DNA of 64,000 nt from assembly GCA_004194705.1 (NCBI GenBank), contig SADC01001066.1:142270-206269 (forward strand), read 5' to 3'. The position numbers and the translations under genes are program-made. Positions 1 through 10,990 of the stretch are shown in pieces; position 1 is the first letter of the stretch, and each line of letters opens with the position of its first letter. The notes below the pieces were generated by a model, which saw nothing but the letters and a program-made list of their open reading frames with translations, was not told the DNA's origin and made no database searches. Origin of the DNA: Ditylenchus dipsaci (Eukaryota > Nematoda > Chromadorea > Rhabditida > Anguinidae).

Positions 1-374
1 CTGAGTTTTTTTCTTCAAAAGACCATATATCAACACTCAGATTCAAATTGTAATTTCTGTGAAGTGTGTTTTGTAGCTCTTGACATGCGCTACAGGAGAG
101 TGTTCACAGCTTTTGAAAATTTATTTATTTTTGACCATTAGATACCTTAACAAAAACTGAAAATTCCCGGATTTGAAATCGAGGTTTTTAATTTTGTCCT
201 GTCAATTCCTCCATATTTTTTTTCCAGAAATAAAATGTTCATATACCATTCGATAGAGAAATTCCAGGGCTACAAAATGACATATTGTTTGAAAAAAAGT
301 GAAATAAAAAAATCGCCGGACGGTGCCCTTGAAGCGTAGGGATTTTTTTTTTGGGACACCCTGTAGTAAGCGAG

Positions 375-515
375 ACACGGACAATTCACAATCTGGACAA
401 TTCACAGTCTGGGACAGTTCACAGTATGGGACAATTCACAGTCTAGGACAATTCACAGTATGGACAATTCACAGTCTGGAACAATTCACAGTTTGGGACA
501 ATTCACAGTCTGATC
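375..515. repeat. 18-bp tandem repeat, GGACAATTCACAGTCTG
   Basis: About eight imperfect copies of the word GGACAATTCACAGTCTG lie head to tail. The complementary words (ACTGTGAATTG, CTGTGAATAGTCCC) reappear at 2625-2690 in opposite orientation. The two blocks may therefore be the arms of one large foldback-like element spanning about 355-2690. A short open frame across the block only reflects the repeat. Nothing recognisable is seen in 1-350. Confidence 0.7.
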
Positions 516-639
516 GAATTCTTAAAAAAAGCATCCGAAAATACCTAAATATCAATGCATCCGGAAAATAAGTACGCAAAGCTGATTCTCTTTTTCTTCT
601 TCTGGATTCTTTTTGATACCCTTTTTTCGAGATTCGGTC

Positions 640-1315
640 AAAATTTTTATATTGTAGAGTGGTGCGTAGAAGTCCATCTAAGAAGTATTAAGGAAAGTCC
701 ACCCAAATTTCAGGCCTCGTAATTCCTATTCATCATCTACCTGACCTACTGGTGCACCCGTTTAACTTACACTGAGACCTATCCCCATAGACGTATACCT
801 AACTTAATTTTCTGGTATAGGTATACACCTGATTTGAAGCTAGCCAACTCAGTTTGGTGGTCCGTCTTGTCAAACTGGATTTTCCATGCAATTTTAAGTC
901 AGGAAAATGGTTTGTTTCTAATGTTGACCAAATTTTTTTATGGGTCAATTTGCGGGATATTTATCTCTGTCCATCTCAGTCAAGGGTACCTAATCTATAT
1001 TTAGGGCTCGGGTGGCTAAAATCGGAATTTAAGCATTATTAAATCAAATTCCCTACCCATTTTTAAGTATTATAGCATTAAAACTTTTTAATTTATTTAT
1101 GTTTTATTTTTAAGCCGTCCAAGTGGATATCTACCTGTTCAGGTTGTACCTATCCTGAGTTTTAGAGTTTGAGTAGCTAAAACCACAATTTCAGTTCTGA
1201 CAAACATTACTCCCCAGTAGGGAGTCCCCACAGAATTTTAGGTTAGAAAACGGTTTTTTTTATTTGCAAAAAACAATTTTACAGGCCAGCCATGTGCTCA
1301 CCTGAGCGTACCCAT
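640..1315. repeat. Diverged copies of the 165-bp satellite
   Basis: Several degenerate monomers contain the marker phrase 'caggtggatatccacctg' or 'gtccaagtggatatctacc', followed by a 'ttttggggtttgggtagctaaaa' type segment. They match the better-preserved array at 43480-45220. The array resumes at 1793-1840, on the far side of the hAT-like insertion at 1316-1784. No gene is supported here. Confidence 0.6.
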
Positions 1316-1784
1316 CAGGAGTGGAACGGAATTCCGATTTCCGTCTTCCGATTTCCGGCACTTTTCCTCTTCCGTTTTCGATATCCGATTTCCGAAAAAT
1401 AGGGCGAATTTCGGAAGAGAATAGTTCACTTGAAAAATATTTTCGAACTATTTTTGGCAGAAATGTCTTGCAAGGAAATGGAAGTTGCAGCTTTGCAGAG
1501 ACCTTCGGTCCGCAAATATCTTAGTGCGCCACCTGGTTCTCAAGAAAGTGAGTGTTTCTTTTTCAACTGCTGGATTCATTGTAAATGATCTCAGAAAACG
1601 CGGATGCGGATGCATGTGTACAACATTAAATTTTGGCACTAGGAAATTTTTTGAATTTCTTCCGATTTCCGTCTTCCGATTTCCGGCAGTTTTTTCTTCC
1701 GATTTCCGACTTCCGGTTTTGAGAATTTTCTACTTCCGGTTCCGATTTTTGTTCCGATTTTTTTTGTCTTCCGTTCCAGCCCTG
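1316..1784. mobile_element. hAT-like MITE, 8-bp TSD GTACCCAT
   Basis: The ends read CAGGAGTGGAACGGA and, inverted, CAGGGCTGGAACGGAAGAC. They are flanked by a perfect 8-bp duplication GTACCCAT (1308-1315 and 1785-1792). Termini starting CAGGG with 8-bp target duplications are typical of hAT transposons. The interior is repetitive TTCCGATTTCCG sequence without a transposase, so this is a non-autonomous copy. It sits inside a satellite monomer. Confidence 0.85.
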
Positions 1785-1845
1785 GTACCCATCCCAGGTT
1801 TTGTGGTTTGGGTATAGGATATCGCAGTTTGGATACTATCGGTTA

Positions 1846-2471
1846 CTACGTATTTGAGCTCTTTGGATTTGAGCCCACGCAATTGAGCCCCCGTATTTGA
1901 GCCCCCGCATTTGAGCCCCGCATTTGAGTCAACTTAATTTTTTTTGGATGGGCTTATTAGTCGCCCTTCAAGTTTTGATCGAGGTAATTAAAAGTCCCTA
2001 GAGTTTCACGCTTTGTTCAAGATCTGATTTTTAACAGAACGACAGAACAAATCTAGTAGTACATATGCAAGCAATTTATTGATAACATTCAATAATTTAA
2101 ATGAAACACTAGAACAAACAACGAATTCAATTAGCGTCATTTTCATTCTCTTCCGATTCTTCTCCTTCAACTTGGCGCACAAACGGGAACTTTGCCACTG
2201 ATGCTGTACAGCTCGCAAGAACTCCATCCTCCCCTCGGTTGAACTGACGCGCTAAGGCCCTCCGATTCGCTTCACGCTTATGTGGCAACTGGCAAAATGG
2301 ATGAACGAGTAAATTGGTAAACTCGTACCAGTGAGCGCGTACAACAATAAAGAGGAGCTAAAATAAGATTAAATAAGCTACAGAGCAAAATTTTGACGGT
2401 GATTCAAATGTCGGCTTTTGATATGGGGCTCAAATGCGGGGGCTCAAATCCAAAGGGCTCAAATGCGTGTT
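1846..2471. mobile_element. TIR element with repeated word GAGCCC(C)
   Basis: The left end repeats ATTTGAGCCC-type words and the right end carries GGGCTCAAATGCG in opposite orientation, giving TIRs of about 60 bp with direct sub-repeats. On the minus strand at about 2125-2285 there is an open stretch rich in Arg and then Glu/Asn that ends in a stop. It may be the relic of a transposase C-terminus, but it has no start and I do not recognise a domain. Confidence 0.6.
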
Positions 2472-2816
2472 AACAAAACTATCAAATGGATCTTTTAGCG
2501 AACAAGCCTTAATCCAAAAAGTATTTGTCACGAGATGAATCGTTTTCTAAATTCGGAAATACGAATATATAACAGCCAATAAAATTTGTCCTTTGAATTG
2601 GTACAAAATGTGAGAAAATGTAAACTGCGTCTCAGACTGTGAATAGTCCCGACTGTGAATTGACCATACTGTGAACTGTCGCGCACCCTAGTAAGCTACT
2701 ATCTAAGTTTCTATGTGCAACTAAGACTTGATCAACCAGCTGACTTGTCTTGGGTGAAGAACAATTGCCGTATCATTAGATATGATTTAGGATTTAACGT
2801 AAATGATAATCGTATT

Positions 2817-4480
2817 TCCTTTAAAGGAGCATGCCCACGCTAATAAGAGGTGGTGCCCGGGAATTCAATTTTTTTTCCTAGTCATTGAACTTCTGTACAT
2901 ATTTTTAACTTAGTTTCTAACAAAACAATGCCTAGATTTTAATTTAAGGTATGGTTTTGTTAGAAACCAAGTTGAAAAATCCGTAAACAAGTTCAATGAT
3001 TAAGAAAAAATTTGAATTCCCGGGCACCACCTCTTATTAGCGTGGGTATGCCAGAGGTGGGCAAAGATCAGATCAAGATCAGATCGGCATAATATATTTT
3101 TTCCTTAATTTAGTCAACTTTCACACTGTAAGTCAAAATTCTACGGCGAAACGTATTTTACACAGATTTGAAAAAAGATCAGATCGATTTAGATCAGATC
3201 AGTTCAGATCGAGTCAGATCGGCATATATTTTTTTCTTTAACTCTGTCAAATTTCACAATTTTATTCAAAATTTTACGGCGAAACGTATTTTACAGTCGA
3301 AAAGAAAGGTTTTATTGTGTTTTTTACTACATATTTAATTACAATTTTTGTTGGTAGATATTTTTCGGCTGGAAAAACTTTGATTCTGACACTGGATTCG
3401 TGTTCAGCGTGGTCTTCATAAAATAAAGCTTCTTTTAAAATTTCAGAGTCACTGTCAAATTTTGAATTCCGTTCAAGGCAATAAAAATTTGAATTTAAAA
3501 TTTCAATGTTTATTGTCTTGAGCGGATTTCAAAATTTGACGGGGACTCTGAAATTTCGAAAGAAGTTTTATAAGCAAATCGACCACGCTGAACACGAATC
3601 CAGTGTCAGAATCAAAAGTTTTCCAAGCGGGAAAAAAGTTATAAAAAATTTGTGTCACAACTTATATATTCATTTTGCACATTTTGTCATAACTTGACAA
3701 TGAACTTTAGTTGCATTCAAAGCCAAAATGACAGCGACATTCTGTTCTTTGTTTTTGTTTTGATTATTCAGCCATATTTTATCTCTGCACAAAGTTTTTC
3801 GCTTGTAGAAAGTAAGAATGGAGCGTTTTGAAAATCGCTACTCCAACAAACAAGTGGTGATTCATCTCAAACCTTCAAATGGAAAAATGGTTAGAATTTT
3901 TCAAAAAGCTAAATTCCTGGCGGTCATTTTGGTATATTATGAGCGTGGGTGTAGTATGACCATGATGGCGCATTAATTGAAAACCTGTGGGTACTTAGCT
4001 GGATTTTGACCCTGGACAATGTGTTACCTCCCGCACCCTTTTACACCTACTTCATCAATAATTGAAGCAAAAAGGACCCGCGCCATCGTGAACTTTAGTT
4101 GCATTCAAAGCCAAAATGAGTGTTAACCGTGAAATTCCGCACCATAATCAACAAAAGTCACAACCGGCCTTTCTCGTGTTAAATTTTTCTAAACAGATAA
4201 ATAAAAGAAATTAAATTTTGAGAAAAAATAAAGGGTACTAAAAATCCAAAGACAAAAATTGTAACTAAATATATATGTAGTTAGAAAACATAATGAATCT
4301 CACTTTTGAGTGTAAAATACGTTTCGCCGTAAAATTTTGACTTAGAGTGTGAAATTTGACTAAATGAAGGAAAAATATATATATTAAGGCGATCTGATCT
4401 TGATCTGATCTGATCTTCGGCGATCTGATCTGAACTGATCTGATCTTTGCCCACCCCTGGGGTATGCACCTTAAAAGGGG
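2817..4480. mobile_element. CATGCC-family MITE, interrupted by a hAT-like insertion
   Basis: The left arm (2817-3051) starts CCTTTAAAGGAGCATGCCC and is followed by CACGCTAATAAGAGG. The inverted partner CCTCTTATTAGCGTGGG runs up to 3043, and the last bases of the right TIR (ACCTTAAAAGG) lie at 4468-4478, beyond an inserted element. Without the insertion the MITE is about 255 bp. Related copies occur at 4472, 19025, 20397, 42490, 59545 and 60440. Confidence 0.75.
3052..4459. mobile_element. hAT-like element, 8-bp TSD GGGTATGC
   Basis: Termini CAGAGGTGGGCAAAGATCAG and, inverted, CAGGGGTGGGCAAAGATCAG are flanked by a perfect 8-bp duplication GGGTATGC (3044-3051, 4460-4467). Subterminal arms are rich in GATCTGATC words and carry the inverted pair around 'ctacggcgaaacgtattttac'. 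The centre (3350-3700) is itself an inverted repeat containing 'gattcgtgttcagc'. No transposase is readable, so this is a 1.4-kb non-autonomous element. Confidence 0.85.
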
Positions 4481-4702
4481 CATGCTCACCTGTTTAAATT
4501 TGTCCCGCCAATTCAATTTTTTCCGAATCCTTGGAATCCTGTACTGGCTTTTCGGCTTGGTTTTTAACGAAACAATGCCTAAAATTTAATTTCAGGTATA
4601 TTATTGTTAGAAACGAAGTCGAAAAAGACGTACAGAAGTTCAATGATTAGGAATTTTTTTTTGGATTGGCGGGGACAAATTTCGAATAGGCAGCATGTCC
4701 TT
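4472..4702. mobile_element. CATGCC-family MITE
   Basis: The left end CCTTAAAAGGGGCATGCTC and an inverted right end around GGCAGCATGTCCTTTAATAGG bound about 230 bp. The inner arms GTCCCGCCAATTCAA and TTGGCGGGGACAAAT pair with each other. There is no coding potential. Confidence 0.65.
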
Positions 4703-4756
4703 TAATAGGCCTACGTGCCCTCATAAGAGAAAAGTTTAGGAAGGAAGAGGCAAAAT

Positions 4757-4829
4757 GGTGGTGGCAGGAATCGAACCTGCAGCTTTAGTTGTACGGGCTG
4801 ATGTGCTACCATTACACTACGCCGCCACC
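4757..4829 (-). tRNA. tRNA-like gene or tRNA pseudogene
   Basis: The reverse complement has a 7-bp acceptor pair GGTGGCG/CACCACC with one mismatch. It also has an A-box-like GTAGTGTAATGGTAGCAC segment and a perfect T arm GCAGG-TTCGATT-CCTGC. The anticodon arm does not fold canonically: a CAGC/GCTG stem encloses a 13-nt loop and the usual U33 is not evident. This could be a tRNA pseudogene, a tRNA-derived SINE head, or a tRNA with a sequencing error, so I do not assign an anticodon. Confidence 0.5.
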
Positions 4830-4999
4830 TCTTCCTTCTTTTACAATTACTTTACATACAAAGGTTGAATTTTTTCAATTTTTTGTCTTGAGCGGAATTT
4901 AAATTTTGACACTAAATTTTAAATCCTGAAAGCAGTTTCATAAGCAAATCGACCATGCTGAACCCGATCCGGTGTCAAAATTTCTGGTTTGCTTAACGA

Positions 5000-5740
5000 A
5001 AAAAGTTCTTGGAAATCGTGTTATAACTTATGTGCTAGTTTTGAATATTTTGGAACCATTGCTTTATCAACCATTGCTATGTTTAGTGTCAAAATAACCG
5101 TTCGTGTCTGTCAATTCGAATTTGCTCTATGATAAACGCTTCATTGCGATTTCGAAAAAAGTTAAACGCATTTTTCCACAAAAAATTTTGTGACCTAAAA
5201 ATGATATGTTATTTCGAAACGTATTTTATCTGCGATCTTTGAATAACAAATTGGAAATTAAATATGCATTAGAAAGCACACTCTACAAAATGAGATCATA
5301 AAATTCTGTGAGTGTTGGTGAAATCATAGAGCTATAAATCTCGATATAAAAAGCTTTTTTAAAATTTCAGTCAGTTTCTAAAAATAAATTTTTCCAAGGA
5401 TCGACTGTCATTCTTGCCAAAACACTGCGATAGGAATACTCAGCACAAAAACTGGTCTAGAAGAAACAGGAATTACGATCGGCCTTTGGTGAGTTAACTT
5501 TAAAGACCGATATCTCAGCTCAGAGAATTTTTTGCAAAGCTCAAATTTCCAGGAATTCCGCCTATTCCATTTATAGATTTTGAAAAATATTGATATTGAA
5601 TTAAAGTTTTTCTGACTTTTGGGGTTTGAAAAACAAACCCACATATGGACCCATTAGAGGAAATATGAAAAATATAGCGAGAGTCCTAGCTCGTTTCTAT
5701 AAACCTTTTTTAATAGTGACTGAAAATAATTATTTTCCAG
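5000..5740. other. Gene-free stretch
   Basis: AT-rich sequence with short open frames only. At 4900-5000 there is a copy of the dispersed phrase 'gcaaatcgaccatgctgaac', also seen near 3590, 22520 and 22650. I find no conserved coding sequence. Confidence 0.4.
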
Positions 5741-5742
5741 TA

Positions 5743-6526
5743 CAGTCGGACCTCGCTATAGTGCGACTCCACTATAGTGCGACTTCCACTATAGTGCGAG
5801 TTCGGGACCAGTTTGGTTGGTTTTGCCCCAAAAAGGCTGACTAGACCTCCAATATAGTGCGACCCCACTATAGTGCGACTTCCACTATAGTGCGAACCTG
5901 ACGCGGTCCCGACAAATAAAATGACCCTCGATATAGTGCGATTCATAAAAATTTATGTTAAAAATCACAGGATTTTGAATTCCCGCCGAAAAATCAATTA
6001 TTGGTACAGTCGCAAACAACTACTAAGATACTCATTCTTCTTTTAGTCTCTGACGTGTAACGCCATCGTAATTTTTATTATTTTAGTTATTTTGCAATGA
6101 GCACTCCTAACAAAAGTCGCGCTTCTTCACAGTCCTTTGATTGTTTATTGTTCATTTTGTTAATTTGTTCTTGTTATGGTTGTTTTACGAATGAAACTTT
6201 GATTACATGCAGCGTTTTGAATGATAAGCTCGATATACAGTGGAATCTCCCATTAACATACTCCCCAATTAACATAAATCTCTCTTAAACATAACGCTGG
6301 TGTCGGTCCCTTTCAATTGATCTTCTATATAATTAACCCTCCCATTAACATAAACTTCCCATTAACATAATGGTTTGCCGGTCCCTTGGCGTTATGTTGA
6401 TGGGAGATTTGACTGTAGTGCGAACATTGTTTCAAATGGTTTGGAGACCCTCGATATAGTGCGACTCCCACTATAGTGCGAGTTTGGGTTGACCCCAAGG
6501 GGTCGCACTATAGCGAGGTTCGACTG
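5743..6526. mobile_element. Tigger/pogo-like element, word GTGCGAC
   Basis: The left end CAGTCGGACCTCGCTATA and the inverted right end CAGTCGAACCTCGCTATA are flanked by TA. The word TATAGTGCGAC recurs at least nine times, near both ends. A short frame at 6097-6285 (starting MSTPNKSRA) could be the residue of a transposase start exon, but it runs into a nested element and no helix-turn-helix or DDE core is visible. The element is split by the insertion at 6238-6415. Confidence 0.75.
6238..6415. mobile_element. Nested Tigger-like MITE, word AACATAA
   Basis: The left end CAGTGGAATCTCCCATTAAC and inverted right end CAGTCAAATCTCCCATCAAC are flanked by TA. ATTAACATAA occurs repeatedly across its 178 bp. 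Joining the flanks at TA restores CTCGATATAGTGCGAAC, the repeated word of the host element. This shows it inserted into a TA inside another copy of the same superfamily. Confidence 0.85.
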
Positions 6527-6772
6527 TAACATAAAAATCCTTACTTGACTTTCAGCTCCACTAGTCTTTGCAGCCAGTATAGCTCGCCCCAGATCTTTTC
6601 AGATATCTTTCTGGTTTAAAGAAGTAGGCTGTGCTGTAGTTGGCCATAGCTGGTGGTAGAACTTGTCTTCTCTGTGGACTTCATAGTGGATTGAGCTTGT
6701 GAAAATCAGTTCATACCATCTACCTTCTTCCAGATCACAAGACACAAAGTTCTAGATGAAGCTTTTACTTAC

Positions 6773-7123
6773 TAATACTTTGGTAAAACCAACCCTATAA
6801 GAATTAGGAAGTGCTTGTATTGGACAGTGAGGGTTGGAGATGTTCCAGGCAGGCAAGTCTTTGCTGTTCTCATTCAACAGCTCGTTTGTATATTGAGATA
6901 GACTCTTTTGACAGTGAGGGTAGTAGCCCAGGTCCGGCGCTAGCCTATACTCTCCTCCATAGCCCATAAAGTTGATTTGACATCTGTAGGGAGAGCCTAC
7001 TTCATGGAGTATGGTGGAAACAGTGGATTGTAAAAATGTCGTCCTGGATGTGTCTTGAAGAAGTGAAGGAGCTGTTTTAGTGGTGTTAACAGACAGGCAG
7101 AATTTGAATTCATCGGGAAAGAA
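6773..7123 (-). CDS. Internal exon of an unrecognised, probably secreted protein
   Basis: On the minus strand a TTTTAG acceptor (7124-7126) opens a 117-codon phase-0 frame ending at a GTAAGT donor (6771-6772). The translation is Cys-rich (for example FCLSVN, PYRCQI, YYPHCQ, NPHCPI) with several N-glycosylation sites (NTT, NIS), which suggests an extracellular domain. A second open stretch, 6585-6751, reads NFVSCDLEEGRWYELIF and onward. The only apparent splice between them would remove 21 nt, which is too short to trust. The signal-peptide exon at 14489-14626 ends in the same phase and could belong to the same gene across a repeat-filled intron. I do not recognise the family. Confidence 0.5.
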
Positions 7124-7325
7124 CTAAAATAACAGTTATAAAAAGTCGCGTAATTACTGCTCATATCGAATAAGAATCTTATAAAATAAGCTGGCAAAAA
7201 CCCGTCATGGTGTTCCAAAATGGTGTCAATTTTTTGTTCAATAGTAGTGCTTGTTGGGAAAACCTGTTCTCATTTTCCACTTCCTAAACACTTCCATATT
7301 TGATTCTTTGATTATTTTATCAATA

Positions 7326-7494
7326 CAGTCAACTCTCGATACAGTGTACCCTCGATATAGTGTATATTTTTTCAACCTCATTTAGTCAGCTCTAAGCCAA
7401 ACTGGCTTACAGTGTGCCCTCGATATAGTGTAACCCTCGATATAGTCTATATTTTCCCGATCCCCGCGAGTTACACTGTATCGAGAGTGGACTG
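7326..7494. mobile_element. Tigger-like MITE, word GTGTA(A/C)
   Basis: TA-flanked ends CAGTCAACTCTCGATACAG and, inverted, CAGTCCACTCTCGATACAG bound 169 bp. The word CTCGATATAGTGTA recurs four or more times. It has the same architecture as the copies at 5743 and 49471 but a different word. Confidence 0.8.
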
Positions 7495-7685
7495 TAAGTC
7501 TTAAATTTTTTACTTTCAACGACCATGCCTTTTTTTAATCGACTATTTTCGGAATCTGCCAACTTGTCAACTCGCTTCTTCAGTATTTTTGTTCCTTTGC
7601 CAATTTTAGTTACTGCAGTTATAGTTACCCATGGGCTAATCTTTTTCAACCCTTCCGGGGATATGGGCTTATACATAGTTGGAAC

Positions 7686-8226
7686 CAGTGATGTATTTTT
7701 GCGATTTTTGGCTCTGGCTCTGAAATCTTAGTTTAAAAAGTTTGCTCCTGCTCTTGCTCCGCACTCTCAACTTTTAAAAATTTTCTCCATCTATTGCTCC
7801 GAGCTCTTAACTTTGAAAAATTCGCTCCGGCTCGGAAATTCGCTCCGGCTCAGGCTCCGGGGTCTTAACTTTGAATAATTTGCTATGGCTCCGAGCGAAA
7901 GACAGAACCACAAAAATTATACGTATATACTCGTATACGCATATAAAATATGAATATACGATTTGAATTTCATCTGAATATGGCTCCGAGCTCTTTATTT
8001 GAAAAAATTTGCTCAGGATTTGGCTCCGAGATTTTTATTTGAAAAAATTTTTCTCCCGGATTTGTCTCCGAGATTTTTATTTGAAAAAAATTTGCTCCTG
8101 CTCTTGCTCCGGGCTCTCAACTTTAAAAAATTTGCTCCGGCTCTTGCTCTGGGCTCTCAATTTTAAAAAATTTGCTCCAGCTCTGGCTCCTGCTCGGAGC
8201 CAGAGCCGGAGATTTATACATCACTG
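7686..8226. mobile_element. hAT-like MITE, CAGTGATG termini
   Basis: CAGTGATGTATTTTTGCG at the left and CATCACTG at the right enclose 541 bp dominated by GGCTCCGAGCTCT / GCTCCGGCTC words. Flanking octamers GTTGGAAC and GTTAGAAG match at 6 of 8 positions, consistent with an aged 8-bp target duplication. Similar CCGGAGC-rich sequence recurs at 17460-18010. Frames across it are repeat artefacts. Confidence 0.65.
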
Positions 8227-8492
8227 GTTAGAAGGCCGCCGTCTCGACGCCGATCACCGCCGGCATTTTTTAATGGTTTTTCAAAATAATGGGTTATAAG
8301 TAGCACATTATAAGAACAATTTGAGTTGCTCTACAAGATAGGCCAAGACCGCCGAGACTTTATGTGATAGAGTTTTTGACCACTGGTCAGCGGCGAAAAA
8401 AGTCTAATTTTAGCCAGCTTTCGCAAATTTTTTCGCCGCCGATCCGGCGTTCAAAAATTCTATTACATCGAACTTCCGGCGGTCCTGGCTTA

Positions 8493-9618
8493 CCGTATTT
8501 ACTGTATTAACTCCCCACCCTCTGATAACTCCCCACCCTCTAATAACTCCCCACCCCCGAGAGTGGTTGAAAAATAAGTCCCCACCCTCTAATAAGTCCC
8601 CCACCCCTCTAATAATCTCCCATATTAAATTCCGGGTTTTAACACTTTTTACATCGAAATTCATACGTACTGATCAACAAACTTAAACATATTATATTCA
8701 TTAAAGTCTTTCGAGTTATCATCTGCTGTTCCTCCTACTGCTTCTTGCAGCCGCCTTTAACAAGGAGTCCATCTTCTTCTTAGTCGTTACCCCCATTCCT
8801 CGCCAATTTTGTGCCATGATTATGTGCAAAACGTTTAGTACCTTTCTCTCCATATAATCCAGTTAGTTCGAAGCAGGTGATGTAAATCGTCCCCGTTCAT
8901 TCGGCTGCTGGGGTGATTGCGCAGGCTGAGAACCATTCAATACACAACTAAAATCAGAAACGAAAAAATCGAAATTTGAAACCACTTCATGATGATTTGT
9001 TTGCTGATTTATCGCCATGCACAATTCACCCAATCCAAGACGAGTTTTAGCGACGTCGCTTTTGGTCGCCTCCTTTGGTGAATTTGTCTTGAGCGTCATT
9101 GATCACCTTATTGGTGTAGCACTGACGAATAAAAGGGGATTATTTTTCAACCTCTCTCGGAGGTGTGGTATTGCTTAGGTGAGGTTCGTAAACCACAAAA
9201 CACAATCAACAGATTGAACCACCAGACATATACTAAATACTAATCTCTGCGAACTTAGCGCATCTTCCAGAATATAGAAAAGCACTTTGAAGACTTTGTT
9301 AATGTTGTTGATCAGTGACTTACGAATGCTTACCACACTATTAGTCGTTTGTTGTTAATGATCACTTGCCAATAAGGATCACTTTGATACTGTGGTTGAA
9401 AGCCAGAAAAATCACAGTAATAAAACAACAAAAAATGGCAAAACGAAAAATGCGTAACATAAAATTTTTTATTTTCTTTCTGGACTGAAAAATTTTGAAC
9501 AATGATCTTTATTAAAAATAACTCCCCCCTCTATTAACTCCCACCCTCTAATAACTCCCCACCCCAGAGGAGGGTTGAAAAAATAACTCCCCATGGGGAG
9601 TTAATACAGTAAATACGG
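8493..9618. mobile_element. mariner-like non-autonomous element, word ACTCCCCA
   Basis: TA-flanked termini CCGTATTTACTGTATTAACT and, inverted, CCGTATTTACTGTATTAACT are identical over at least 20 bp. ACTCCCCACCCTCTAATA units repeat at both ends. The 1.1-kb interior includes an open frame on the minus strand (8866-9099, starting MTLKTNSPKEATKSDV) and scattered unmatched sequence. I see no DDE/D transposase. This is the longest member here of the CCGTATTT MITE family. Confidence 0.75.
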
Positions 9619-9639
9619 TATCTTGTGGAGCAACTGAAA

Positions 9640-10260
9640 TTGGGTAACACTTTACTTGACCCCCCCCCCCCCACGGCTGACCCACTTTTGATGACAATTT
9701 TGAAAAACCGATTGCATATTCGTGTTTCTCGACCCCGATTTAGGCGCGAATTTACCAATCGTTTCCGGTAAAGTGAAAAAAAAAATTCCAAACCACAGGG
9801 AGGTATCATGGATTTTTGCCAAAATTTGAAAAATTTGAATTCGCGCCTTTTGAATTTTGAAGGGATTAAGGGCTGTATAGGGAGGGGAAGAGAATAAAAG
9901 GGGCCACTTTATGGCAGAACGTTATAAAAAACAATATATTGGTAAATTCTGGTGTCTTACCATGTTTTTTAAACTGAGCCGTGGCAAAAAGGGCCTCTAT
10001 ATGCATTTCATGATCAAGAGTACTTCTCGGATCATGTCTAAGGTAAGGTGAGTGCGCGCATCTCTAACTCTCAAGCCCCCTGCGCCCCTTCGGGGTAAAG
10101 TAAAGTCAAGCCCTGAAATTGTCCTTATAATGTGCCACTTGCAACCCATTATTTTCTGAAAAATCATTAAGAAAATGCCCGGCGGCGATCGGCGGCGAAA
10201 CGGCGGCGTTCCAACTATTGGCTTGTATTATAAGGTGGGCTTTAGTTAGGAGATTTACGG
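9640..10260. repeat. Dispersed foldback-type repeat, partial copy
   Basis: A poly-C tract with ACGGCTGACCCACTTT, then 'tatcatggatttttgcc', 'gaattcgcgccttttgaatttt', 'gaataaaaggggccac' and 'ctatatgcatttcatgatcaagag' follow the same order as in 51545-52410. Related pieces occur at 16481-17160, 21700-22230 and 23510-23900. No coding sequence is supported, and none is seen up to 10740. Confidence 0.6.
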
Positions 10261-10742
10261 TATACTTCAAAGGGAGGGTACATCTCTTGTCCGTACCTGG
10301 TCCCGCACGGAATTCTTTTAAATCGTAAATCGACAGAATGAAAAAACTACATAAATTTTAGTTTCTTTTTTCTTAATAAGATTTGCATTGAATCGTAAAA
10401 TTGAGGCCGTTACTGAAATAAATCAATCCGAAAAGTGATTCCAATCAACAAATTGATAATTTTTGGTCTTTAGAACAAATGGGGTTGAACTCAATTACTG
10501 AAAAAATGTGTGAAACCAAATGGAATCAAACCAGCCACATTCACATGTGTTTCAATTTGAATAAAAACTATTTTCCATCCGGAACCAGATACGGACAAGA
10601 GATTAGTTAGTTTAAAAAATATTTTTAAAAGCAGGGTGGTACAAAAGAATTGTAAGGAAAATTATTTTCAAAAGTAAGGCGAAACCTACCGGTGGCCCGA
10701 AAAACCATATTTGCAATGCAAAGTTACATTCAAAATTGTGTA

Positions 10743-10990
10743 CGGTATTCTCTCTATTAGTTCCACACTCTCTATTAAACCAACACCCAACTTTAAGGAT
10801 CTGTATCCCAGCTCAGAGAAAAAATTTAACAAAGCTGTTTAATGCATTTTCTTAACTCCCACGGGCTCTAACGATTCCACTTTTTAGGTTTCGGTTGAGC
10901 ACCAAAAATCTCGAGTTCGACCCCAAATTTTTCCGATTTTCGGACGATTGAAAAATAATCCCACATGTGGAACTAATAGAGAGAATAGGG
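10743..10990. mobile_element. CCGTATTT-family MITE, word GTTCCACA
   Basis: TA-flanked ends TACGGTATTCTCTCTATTAG and, inverted, TACCCTATTCTCTCTATTAG enclose 248 bp. The left end contains TTCCACACTC and the right end GTGGAAC. The core ('cttaactcccacgggctcta', 'gagcaccaaaaatctcgag') is shared with the copies at 19194, 19758, 30035, 54801 and 55072. Confidence 0.75.

Noticed and set aside
375..515. Possible CRISPR-like array of GGACAATTCACAGTCTG
   Set aside because: Units are contiguous, degenerate, without unique spacers, and lie in eukaryotic DNA.
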